Below, piece after piece: positions 52,406-59,456 of a stretch of 64,000 nt of DNA. Position numbers and translations under genes: made by a program. The stretch's first letter is position 1. Every line of letters begins with the position of its first letter. This DNA comes from TH-plancto1 sp031431195 (lineage in GTDB: Bacteria > Planctomycetota > Planctomycetia > Planctomycetales > Planctomycetaceae): the NCBI GenBank assembly GCA_031431195.1, contig JANPCU010000008.1, positions 1 through 64,000 on the forward strand, in the 5' to 3' direction. The notes beneath the pieces were generated by a model, which saw nothing but the letters and a program-made list of their open reading frames with translations, made no database searches and had not been told where the DNA came from.

Positions 52406-53326
52406 ATGCACCGACGAACCTTCCTGCAGGCCACGAGCGCGGCGAGCCTGGTAATGGCTTCGTCATCTCTCTACGCGGCGCGGGCAAAAGCACCGCACAT
52501 CGCCACGAACACCTACCCGTGGGGGACGTTCGCGAAACGCAATGGGAAGACCTTCGTGCTGCATACCGACGAGACGTTGTCCGCCATCGCCTCGACCGGG
52601 ATCACGGGCTACGAGCCGATCATGACTCGACCAACCGAGTTCGATGGATTGGCTGCGCGGCTCAAGGCCCACGGATTGGAAATGCGTTCGCTGTATGTGA
52701 ACAGCAGCTTGCACGATGAAGCGGTCGCCGCAGCCAGCGTGGCCGAAGTGCTGGCCATCGCACGCCGCGCTGCCGAGATCGGTACGCGGATTATCGTCAC
52801 CAATCCCTCGCCCATCCGCTGGGGCGGACCCGAGAACAAGAACGACACGCAGTTGGTCACGCAGGCGAAAGCTCTGGACCAGCTGGGGGCGGAGTTGCGA
52901 TCACTCGGTCTGACGCTGGCGTATCACAACCACTACGCCGAACTCCGCCAGGGCGCCCGTGAATTTCATCACATGCTGACCGCCACTGACCCAGCGAACG
53001 TGAAGCTCTGTCTTGACGCCCATTGGGTCTTCCGAGGCTGTGGCGATTCGCAGGTGGCGCTGTTCGACGCGGTCGAGCACTATGGCAGCCGGATCGTGGA
53101 ACTGCACTTGCGGCAATCGAGCGACGGCGTGCTCAACGAAGTCTTCACCGCAGAAGGCGACCTCGACTATGCTCGGCTCGGCACTTGGCTTCAAGAACAC
53201 CGCCTCAATCCGCACATCGTTCTGGAACAGTTTGTCGAGTCCGGCACGGCAAACACGCTCGATGCCGTGGCTGCTCACCGGCAGAGTGACGAGAACGTCC
53301 AACAAGTATTCAGCTGGGTGTCGTGA
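52406..53326 (+). CDS. Exported sugar-phosphate isomerase/epimerase-like TIM barrel
   Basis: 306-residue xylose-isomerase-like TIM-barrel protein (AP-endonuclease-2 fold). The N-terminus MHRRTFLQATSAASLVMASS is a Tat-type leader (single RR). Barrel motifs: TGITGYEPIM, LTLAYHNHYAEL with HNH metal ligands, KLCLDAHWVFRGCGD, IVELHLRQSSDG and HIVLEQFVESG. The ligand set His/Glu/Asp is present. Likely acts on a sugar or keto-sugar in the periplasm, alongside the Gfo/Idh/MocA and DUF1080 proteins. The 312-bp spacer before it (52094-52405) holds a short hairpin GCCACTC/GAGTGGC near 52269-52292 and no gene. Confidence 0.85.
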   Translation: MHRRTFLQATSAASLVMASSSLYAARAKAPHIATNTYPWGTFAKRNGKTFVLHTDETLSAIASTGITGYEPIMTRPTEFDGLAARLKAHGLEMRSLYVNSSLHDEAVAAASVAEVLAIARRAAEIGTRIIVTNPSPIRWGGPENKNDTQLVTQAKALDQLGAELRSLGLTLAYHNHYAELRQGAREFHHMLTATDPANVKLCLDAHWVFRGCGDSQVALFDAVEHYGSRIVELHLRQSSDGVLNEVFTAEGDLDYARLGTWLQEHRLNPHIVLEQFVESGTANTLDAVAAHRQSDENVQQVFSWVS

Positions 53327-53343
53327 AAACCGCGTGGTGGCAT

Positions 53344-53462
53344 CGGTTGGCCGCTGTGGGCCGACCGGTGTGCTAGCGGCACAAGGGGTTTATCCAGAGA
53401 GAAGACGATACAAGAACCTCTTGTGGCCAAGCCACCCCGGTAGATTCCAAAGCGAATCCACC
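53344..53462. repeat. Two REP-like copies
   Basis: 53344-53392 (GGTTGGCCGCTGTGGGCCGA then CCGGTGTGCTAGCGGCACAA) matches 11353-11405 reversed. 53411-53462 (AAGAACCTCTTGTGGCCAAG then CCACCCCGGTAGATTCC) matches 12645-12691 reversed. Confidence 0.75.
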
Positions 53463-53469
53463 GGGGCGA

Positions 53470-53877
53470 GAGTGCGAGACGCACTAGGCCTTGCCGGCGC
53501 TGGCACACGGAACTCCGCCCAGCCTCCGCGTCCGGGGGAGTGTGAAACGCAGAGGACGCGGAGAGCGCCGAGGAAGAACAGAGCAGAATAGAGCCGAGCA
53601 GAGACGTGCAGTCGACCGGGAGGCAGCCTCACTCATCCCCCAGAAATTCTCCGCGTCCTCCGCGCCCTCTGCGTTTTCCCTCTTTTCCTTCGCCTGTCAA
53701 AAAACGACTGCCCCTGCCCAGGAAACACGTCCGTCGCCGTGATGACGCTGGTCCCGCACCAGGCTGCTATGGATCAGGCGCGTCCCCGACCTTCATGGCC
53801 CGCGCCGAGAAGCACTCGATCAGGAGGAGTCCGCCGAGCAATCCTCGGGAACAAGCACCAAGTGCGTCTCGCACTCG
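53470..53877 (+). repeat. Dispersed ~400-bp repeat, copy C
   Basis: Same order as copy A. Ends: GAGTGCGAGACGCAC near 53470 and AGTGCGTCTCGCACT (53861-53875). Inner inverted pair: GTGAAACGCAGAGGACGCGG / CCTCCGCGCCCTCTGCG. Conserved block GAAACACGTCCGTCGCCG and GATGACGCTGGTCCCGCACC (53727-53762). It lies between the TIM-barrel and DUF1080 genes. Confidence 0.85.
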
Positions 53878-54018
53878 GGACCGATACGAGATACCCATTC
53901 CGGCCTGATACTTGCGAGTTCGGAGCCCGTGTCGTATGAAGTCTCTGGCATGCGTCCGGAGAGGTCTCCCTGCGAGAGCGGTTCCGTGGACGCCACTCAC
54001 CCGATTGAGGACTCCCCC

Positions 54019-54912
54019 ATGATTCGTGTCTGGATTTGTCTGGCAGCTGGCGTCTGCTTGTCGACCTGTGGTTATGCCGCCGAGCGAGTGGCTTACGAGA
54101 CAGTCGAGGCTGCGTCGAAAGACCCGGACTTCAAAGTGCAGGGTGAATACGCTGCCGAAGGCACCGGCGTGCAGGTGATCGCTTTGGGCGAAGGAAAATT
54201 CCGTGCCGTCCTGTACACCGGTGGCCTGCCGGGAGCGGGTTGGGATCTTAAGACAAGGGTGACATCCGAGGGCGATGCCGCCAACGTGGCCGGGATCACC
54301 AAGAATCTCAAGAGAGTCGAACGCCAGAGTCCGACTCTCGGAGCCAAGCCACCGGAAGGGGCGATCGTCCTGTTCGATGGGACCGAAGAGAGCCTGAAGG
54401 CCCACTGGAAGCCGGGCGCGAAGAAGAACGACGCCGGCCTGTTGATGGAAGGCTGCACGACGACGGATGAGATGCAGGACTTCATAATCCACTTCGAGTT
54501 CTGCCTGCCGTACATGCCGAACTCGCGCGGTCAGCAGCGGGCCAATAGCGGCTTTTACTTGCAAGGCCGCTACGAGTGCCAGATCCTCGATTCGTTCGGT
54601 CTGGATGGCCTCGACAACGAGTGCGGCGGGGTCTACACCGTCGTGCGACCGGACGTGAACATGTGCCTGCCCCCACTCGTTTGGCAGACATATGACGTCG
54701 ACTTCACAGCTGCCAAGTTCGACGGTGACAAGAAGACCGCGAATGCCAAGATGCTGTTCAAGCACAATGACGTGGTGATCCATGATCGCGAGTTGGTGAA
54801 GATGACACCGGGTGGGACTCTCAACACCGAGTCAGCTGTGCCGGGGCCGCTGCATCTGCAGAACCACGGCGACCCGGTGCGTTACCGGAATATCTGGATT
54901 GTGAAGAAGTAA
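54019..54912 (+). CDS. DUF1080 (3-keto-disaccharide hydrolase-like) protein
   Basis: 297 aa from ATG 54019, with a signal peptide (MIRVWICLAAGVCLSTCGYA). The DUF1080 domain is a concanavalin-like sandwich: IVLFDGTEESLKAHWKP, DFIIHFEFCLPYMPN, RANSGFYLQGRYECQILDSF, WQTYDVDFTAAKFDGD and HNDVVIHDREL, ending LHLQNHGDPVRYRNIWI. Related proteins cleave 3-keto-glycosides made by Gfo/Idh-type oxidation, so it fits functionally with the exported oxidoreductase and TIM-barrel genes upstream. Residues 20-110 before the domain are an extra N-terminal segment. Repeat copy C precedes it. Confidence 0.88.
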   Translation: MIRVWICLAAGVCLSTCGYAAERVAYETVEAASKDPDFKVQGEYAAEGTGVQVIALGEGKFRAVLYTGGLPGAGWDLKTRVTSEGDAANVAGITKNLKRVERQSPTLGAKPPEGAIVLFDGTEESLKAHWKPGAKKNDAGLLMEGCTTTDEMQDFIIHFEFCLPYMPNSRGQQRANSGFYLQGRYECQILDSFGLDGLDNECGGVYTVVRPDVNMCLPPLVWQTYDVDFTAAKFDGDKKTANAKMLFKHNDVVIHDRELVKMTPGGTLNTESAVPGPLHLQNHGDPVRYRNIWIVKK

Positions 54913-54984
54913 CAGTGGGATATGTGAGGGTAACTGCGGACAGCAGTCAGTGAATAGAGCCATTGCTTGTCGAGAGGGCCTCTT

Positions 54985-55080
54985 GACCCCGAAGGGGTCT
55001 CGTCTCTTAGCCCTGGGTTGCTCGCCGCGAGCAACCCAGGGTCATCATGATTCATCGTGATTCAACCCCAACGGGGTTGC
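54985..55080. repeat. REP cluster left of the RAYT pseudogene
   Basis: GACCCCGAAGGGGTC (54985-54999); CCCTGGGTTGCTC / GAGCAACCCAGGG (55011-55041); CAACCCCAACGGGGTTG (55063-55079). The same three units, rearranged, lie at 55626-55720 and inside the PSD1 gene at 15174-15413. Confidence 0.9.
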
Positions 55081-55143
55081 GTCGGCTCTCGTGAACAGGC
55101 GTGACCTGTGACTCTCTATTCGTCCAACGACGTGAATGCGTCC

Positions 55144-55599
55144 ATGTCTCAATCCTTCGCGGCGGTGCGGGTGCATCTGGTCTTCTCGACAAAGCACCGC
55201 CAACCCGCGTTCCAGGATCTCGCTCTGCGACATCAACTCCATGCCCATCTCGGCGAGGTTTGCAATCGCCTCGGGTGTCCCGTCATCCGAGTTGGCGGCG
55301 TCGAGGACCATGTGCATCTGCTTGCCTGTCTCGGCAGGACGATTACCTTGGCCGACTGGGTGAAAGAACTCTAACGAGTTTCTAATACCTGGGTTCGTGA
55401 GCATCTTCCCACTCAGCGACAGTTTGAGTGGCAATCCGGTGATGGGGCATTCAGCGTAAGCCAGTCACAGGTCATCGCTGTGATTCAGCACATCGAGTCC
55501 CAGGTCGAACGTCACCGGCAGGTCTCTTTTTAAGACGGATTCCGGGGCTTGCTGAGGCGGCACGAGTTGAGCTGGGACGAACGCTATGTGTGGGATTGA
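55144..55599 (+). pseudogene. RAYT (Y1 transposase) with two in-frame stops
   Basis: IS200-like REP transposase relic. From ATG 55144 the frame reads MSQSFAAVRVHLVFSTKHRQ, the HUH motif GGVEDHVHLLACLG and ITLADWVKEL, then TAA (55372-55374). The same frame goes on as RVSNTWVREHLPTQRQFEWQ, SGDGAFSVSQSQVIAVIQHI, ESQVERHRQVSF, TAA (55531-55533), DGFRGLLRRHELSWDERYVW and D, and ends at TGA 55597-55599. No frameshift is needed. The usual catalytic Tyr in IQYIENQ is His here (VIQHIESQ). The gene is flanked by CAACCCC-GGGGTTG REPs on both sides. Confidence 0.85.
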
Positions 55600-55625
55600 A
55601 GGCGGTCGTGACCGTTCACCTGACG

Positions 55626-55720
55626 CAACCCCGTTGGGGTTGGGGCTCTCGCTAGAATTGTGACCCAGGGTAGCTCGCGGCGAGCAACCCTGGGCTACGC
55701 GGCGAGACCCCGTGGGGGTC
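55626..55720. repeat. REP cluster right of the RAYT pseudogene
   Basis: CAACCCCGTTGGGGTTG (55626-55642); CCCAGGGTAGCTCG / CGAGCAACCCTGGG (55664-55694); GACCCCGTGGGGGTC (55706-55720). Mirror order of the left cluster. Confidence 0.9.
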
Positions 55721-55852
55721 GGGAAGGATGTCGGCCACTGAGAATCTGCGCAGCATTGGCAATTACCGGATGTGAGCAGGTAATATCGTGGGTCGGTGAG
55801 TGGGGCGATGCGATCCCATCCACCGGTTCCCATCTTTTCGGACATCCCTTCC

Positions 55853-56875
55853 ATGACACGATTGTTTCTGGCGTCACTGGCGCTCGGACTTCTCGGACAG
55901 GCTGCGGCCTTCGCTCAAGACGCTCCCGCGACCATTCCTGCAGCCACGCCTGCTGCACCAATGGCACCGGCCACCTGGCAATATCCCGTCGACGCGGCGG
56001 TCAGTGCGGATGGCACGTACTTCATCGCTGATCGCAAGCTGCCGGGAATCTGGAAGCTGAAGGACGGAGTGAACACGGTTTTGTATCAGGGCTCGAAGAA
56101 ATTCCGCACGCCCATGAATGCGGTGCGGTGCGTACATGTCGCCGCCGATGGGATGCTGTATGCGGGAGATTCGGCCACGCGCGAGGTCTACTCGGTCTCC
56201 CCCACCGGCGAGGCCAAGGCCCTCACCCACGGGTCGATCGGGATTCCGACCGCCATTACCGTCGTCGAGGGCACGGTCTACGTCACCGACCTGGAACTCC
56301 AACGCATTTGGAAGTTCCCCGCAGCTGGACTGCCTGATACGCAACATCCGACTGAGTTCGCCGTGATCGGTGGCTGTCGCGGGCTGTTCGCCGATGACAA
56401 GGGGTTCATCTGGGTGCTCTCCTCGCTGAAGCCTCAATTGAGGAAGTTCACCGCAGACGGCAAATCCGAAACGGTCGTGGACGACCTCGTGTTCGAGTTC
56501 CCGCATCAGGTCACCGTGACGACCGATGGCACAGCTTACGTCACCGATGGCTATGCGAAGGCGATCTGGAAGATCGCTCCCGGCGGCCAGCCCGAGAAGT
56601 GGGTCAGCGGGGAGCCGTTCCAGAACCCGATCGGGATTCGACAACAAGGAGCCGACTTCATCGTCTGCGACTCGCGGGCGAATGCACTGTTCAAGGTGAA
56701 CACCGAAGCCAAGGTCGAGAAGATCTTCGGCGGCCCCCCGAACCCGCTGCCGGTGGCTCCGGCGGTTGCTGCACCTGCGGCCTCGCCGAGACCGAAGGAA
56801 GCCCAGCCCGCTGTGGCTCCGGCTGCTCCAGCAGCCGACAAGCCTTCGGACGCGTCATCCCCCCCACCAAAGTAG
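55853..56875 (+). CDS. Secreted NHL/SMP-30-like beta-propeller protein
   Basis: 340 aa from ATG 55853 (MTRLFLASLALGLLGQAAAF signal peptide). After an Ala/Pro-rich stretch, propeller blades repeat: WQYPVDAAVSADGTYFIADR, VRCVHVAADGMLYAGDSATR, PTAITVVEGTVYVTDLELQR, FPHQVTVTTDGTAYVTDGYA. Each ends in the xxVYxxSP-like strand of NHL or SMP-30 propellers. The C-terminus (PVAPAVAAPAASPRPKEAQP) is a disordered Ala/Pro tail, perhaps crossing the peptidoglycan or used for attachment. Probably periplasmic, binding a ligand or partner; no catalytic set seen. It follows the RAYT relic. Confidence 0.8.
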   Translation: MTRLFLASLALGLLGQAAAFAQDAPATIPAATPAAPMAPATWQYPVDAAVSADGTYFIADRKLPGIWKLKDGVNTVLYQGSKKFRTPMNAVRCVHVAADGMLYAGDSATREVYSVSPTGEAKALTHGSIGIPTAITVVEGTVYVTDLELQRIWKFPAAGLPDTQHPTEFAVIGGCRGLFADDKGFIWVLSSLKPQLRKFTADGKSETVVDDLVFEFPHQVTVTTDGTAYVTDGYAKAIWKIAPGGQPEKWVSGEPFQNPIGIRQQGADFIVCDSRANALFKVNTEAKVEKIFGGPPNPLPVAPAVAAPAASPRPKEAQPAVAPAAPAADKPSDASSPPPK

Positions 56876-56923
56876 TGAATGCACAGTCTCGAATTGTCTC
56901 AGTGAGTATGCTTGGGGACATCT

Positions 56924-57376
56924 GTGTCGCGATTCAAGAAGATGCGAGAGAACCCAGAGATCTACTCATTAACCGAGTTGGAGCAGGACGATTGGGGGCC
57001 AGCGAAGTTTGATTCTTCGCTCGTTCAATCAATTCATCGACTGCGAAACAAACCTCTCGGAGAACTGTCCCCTGGCGACATCCGGATGTTGATCGGTCAG
57101 CGAGTCGGGCTGAGGTTTCTCGTTCCACTCGCGATGGGTGTGATCGAAAGCGACCCATTCATTGATTCCAGCTTCTTTCCAGGAGACCTTTTGTTGTATC
57201 TGCTCAATCTTTCAGACTACTGGTCAGTGAATCATGACGTGCGAGATCGGATGACCAAGATCGCAATGCTTGCGACTGAGCGGATTCATGGGGAAGACGA
57301 CTTCGCTACTACGAAGCAAATCCAAGAAGCTCTACAGAAGTACCTTGGCCTCTATGTTCGCACGACCGATTCATGA
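56924..57376 (+). CDS. CdiI-type contact-dependent-inhibition immunity-like protein
   Basis: 150 aa from GTG 56924 (GGGGA upstream); TTG 56912 or ATG 56942 are alternatives. The pattern YSLTELEQDDWGPAKFDSSL, then RLRNKPLGELSPGDIRMLIG, QRVGLRFLVPLAMGVIESDP and FFPGDLLLYLLNL matches immunity proteins of contact-dependent inhibition systems (CdiI_2-like). No CdiA toxin or CdiB lies nearby, so it would be an orphan, possibly protecting against others' toxins. The next gene begins at the base after its stop codon. AT-richer than its neighbours. I recognise this family by pattern only. Confidence 0.6.
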   Translation: MSRFKKMRENPEIYSLTELEQDDWGPAKFDSSLVQSIHRLRNKPLGELSPGDIRMLIGQRVGLRFLVPLAMGVIESDPFIDSSFFPGDLLLYLLNLSDYWSVNHDVRDRMTKIAMLATERIHGEDDFATTKQIQEALQKYLGLYVRTTDS

Positions 57377-57862
57377 ATGGTGGAAAACATGAACCTCCTT
57401 CACCCCTGGCAAGCTCCCGACTGGCAACAGCAGATTCAACGCCTGCTGAACTCGTATGTTCAGTACGTCGGCACGGAGTTGATCGACCGCTCTGGGACAT
57501 TCGAGGAACAGGCACAGCGGGTGTTTGAGGCTCACTACGTAGTTGTCTCCCACGGGACGCAGTCCGACCCGATTCTGAACTCGGCCAACGCGATCGCACT
57601 GCTGCTGTGGGCCATGCCGCTGGAGCATTTTCTGGAGACTCCCTCGCGGTTGACCGCCGAACCAATGCACCGCGACGAGCGGGAGCGGATGCTCGAACAG
57701 ACCCGCCGCCAGGGGTACATCGACGACTATCAGGGAATCCGCATCTCCTCGACCGGTCGACGATTCCGCATCGACCGGGCGACGGTGTGGAACGTTGTCG
57801 ATGAACACGGTGAGCCCGCCGGACAAGCGGCGACGTTCTCGGAATGGGTGTTTCTGGATTGA
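57377..57862 (+). CDS. MEKHLA domain protein
   Basis: 161 aa consisting almost entirely of a MEKHLA domain, a PAS-like fold found in plants and bacteria. Signature parts: LLNSYVQYVGTELID, VVVSHGTQSDPILNSANAIA, LETPSRLTAEPMHRDERERM, RRQGYIDDYQGIRISSTGRR and FRIDRATVWNVVDEHG. Probably a small cytoplasmic sensor or enzyme-like protein; its biochemical activity is unknown. ATG 57377 (next start 57389) directly follows the preceding gene's stop at 57376, so the pair is likely co-transcribed. No membrane segment or signal peptide. Confidence 0.85.
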   Translation: MVENMNLLHPWQAPDWQQQIQRLLNSYVQYVGTELIDRSGTFEEQAQRVFEAHYVVVSHGTQSDPILNSANAIALLLWAMPLEHFLETPSRLTAEPMHRDERERMLEQTRRQGYIDDYQGIRISSTGRRFRIDRATVWNVVDEHGEPAGQAATFSEWVFLD

Positions 57863-57885
57863 GTGTTTCGGAAGGGATGGGACAC

Positions 57886-57950
57886 GGAACACGCGGAAGA
57901 CACGGATTGTAAATGGTTTTTCTCCGTGTTGTCCGTGTGTTCCGTGTCCC
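57886..57950. repeat. Inverted repeat (ACGGAACACACGG family)
   Basis: GGACACGGAACACGCGGAAG and GTCCGTGTGTTCCGTGTCC face each other around TGTAAATGGTTTTTC. The same word sits in the PSD1 gene at 15083-15117. Confidence 0.8.
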
Positions 57951-57980
57951 CCAATTCGGTTCTGGTGAAGGATGACTGCC

Positions 57981-59453
57981 ATGCGAAACTGTGTTCTATT
58001 GGGCCTCCTGATACTCGTGGCCATCGGCCTTGGTCAGGACGCAGGGGCCGCTGACTCGAAGCCGCCGAACATCCTGTTCGCGATCGCCGATGATTGGGGC
58101 CGTCATGCGGGGGCGTATGGCACCCCCGAGGCCCGTACTCCAACGTTCGACCGCATGGCTCGTGAGGGTCTGCTCTGTGAGCGGGCGTATTGCACCTCGC
58201 CGAGTTGTACTCCCTCGCGGGGAGCGATCCTGACGGGTCAATGGCATTGGCGGCTCGAGGGAGCTGCGAATCTGCACTGTGTCTTCCCGGACAAGTTCCG
58301 CACGTTCCCCGAAATCCTCACCGAGCGCGGGTACACTTGCGGGCTGTTCGCCAAGGGGTGGGGACCGGGGAAGACGCAGACGCCGATGCGGAACATCGCG
58401 GGCCAGCGGTTCCCGGACTTCGAGACGTTTCTCAAGAAGCGACCGGCTGGTAAACCGTTCTGCTTCTGGCTCGGGTCGGTCGACCCGCATCGTCCCTTTG
58501 AAGAAGGCACCGGAAAGCAGGCCGGATTCGACCTCGCCCAGATCGATGTCCCCGCAGCCTTTCCCGATGTGGAACTGGTCCGCAGTGATATCGCGGACTA
58601 CCTGTTCGAGGTCGAGCGGTTCGATGCCCTCGTCGGCAAGGCCGTCGCCGCTCTCGAAGACGCGGGCGAACTCGACAATACGATCGTCATCATCACGAGC
58701 GACCACGGCATGGCCTTCCCGCGTGGCAAGAGCAACTTGTATGACCTGGGGACCAGTGTCCCGTTCGTGGTCCGCTGGCCGGGCGTGGTACAGGGAGGCC
58801 GCACGACCACCGACTTCATCAGCCTGCAAGATGTCGCCCCGACGCTGCTGGAGGCCGCTGGTCTCCCGATCCCCGCCGACATGACCGGTCGCTCATTGAT
58901 GCCACTGCTGAAGAGCGACCAATCGGGACGCATCGACCCCGCGCGCGATCACGTTCTCACCGGCAAGGAGCGGCACGTTCCGTCCCAACTGGCCCCCGAC
59001 ATGGGCGGCTACCCGTGTCGCGCGATCCGCACGGACCGGTATCTCTACATCCACAACCTCCGACCCGACCGCTGGCCTAACGGCAGTGGCGACTACGAGC
59101 ACTCGGCCATCCCCGGGGTCTGGTACGGTGACACTGACAACGGGGCCACGAAGACCTACCTGATCGACAACCGGACTCGCGAGCCGCAGCATCAACGGGC
59201 GTATGACCTCGCCTTCGCCAAGCGTCCGGCAGAGGAACTCTACGACCTCGAACTCGACCCGGAACAGGTGTCCAACATCGCCGACGACCCCCGTCATGCC
59301 GTGGCGAAGCAGAAGCTCTCCGACCAGTTGGCCAGCGAACTCAAGGCCAGCGGAGATCCGCGTTCGCTCGGGCAGGGCGATGAGTTCTTCGAGCAGTATC
59401 CGTACTTGGGCGAAGGGCCGAAGCATCCCAGTTGGAAGGGTCGCGGCAAGTAA
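57981..59453 (+). CDS. Secreted sulfatase (sulfamidase-like)
   Basis: 490 aa from ATG 57981 (GAAGG nine bases upstream; ATG 57972 overlaps that site). Signal peptide MRNCVLLGLLILVAIGLGQD. Metal-binding NILFAIADDWGRHAGAYGTP; formylglycine site C76-T-P-S-R80 in CTSPSCTPSRG, then GAILTGQWHWRLEGAANLHC, a form seen in heparan N-sulfatase-like enzymes. VDPHRPFEEGTG and IITSDHGMAFPRGKSNLYD give the remaining active-site residues. Likely hydrolyses N- or O-sulfate on a glycosaminoglycan-like substrate. Third sulfatase of the window, not linked to the first two. Confidence 0.92.
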   Translation: MRNCVLLGLLILVAIGLGQDAGAADSKPPNILFAIADDWGRHAGAYGTPEARTPTFDRMAREGLLCERAYCTSPSCTPSRGAILTGQWHWRLEGAANLHCVFPDKFRTFPEILTERGYTCGLFAKGWGPGKTQTPMRNIAGQRFPDFETFLKKRPAGKPFCFWLGSVDPHRPFEEGTGKQAGFDLAQIDVPAAFPDVELVRSDIADYLFEVERFDALVGKAVAALEDAGELDNTIVIITSDHGMAFPRGKSNLYDLGTSVPFVVRWPGVVQGGRTTTDFISLQDVAPTLLEAAGLPIPADMTGRSLMPLLKSDQSGRIDPARDHVLTGKERHVPSQLAPDMGGYPCRAIRTDRYLYIHNLRPDRWPNGSGDYEHSAIPGVWYGDTDNGATKTYLIDNRTREPQHQRAYDLAFAKRPAEELYDLELDPEQVSNIADDPRHAVAKQKLSDQLASELKASGDPRSLGQGDEFFEQYPYLGEGPKHPSWKGRGK

Positions 59454-59456
59454 TAC

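Noticed and set aside
54985..55720. Intact insertion sequence with terminal inverted repeats
   Set aside because: Ends are REP palindromes rather than long terminal repeats, and the transposase has two stops.
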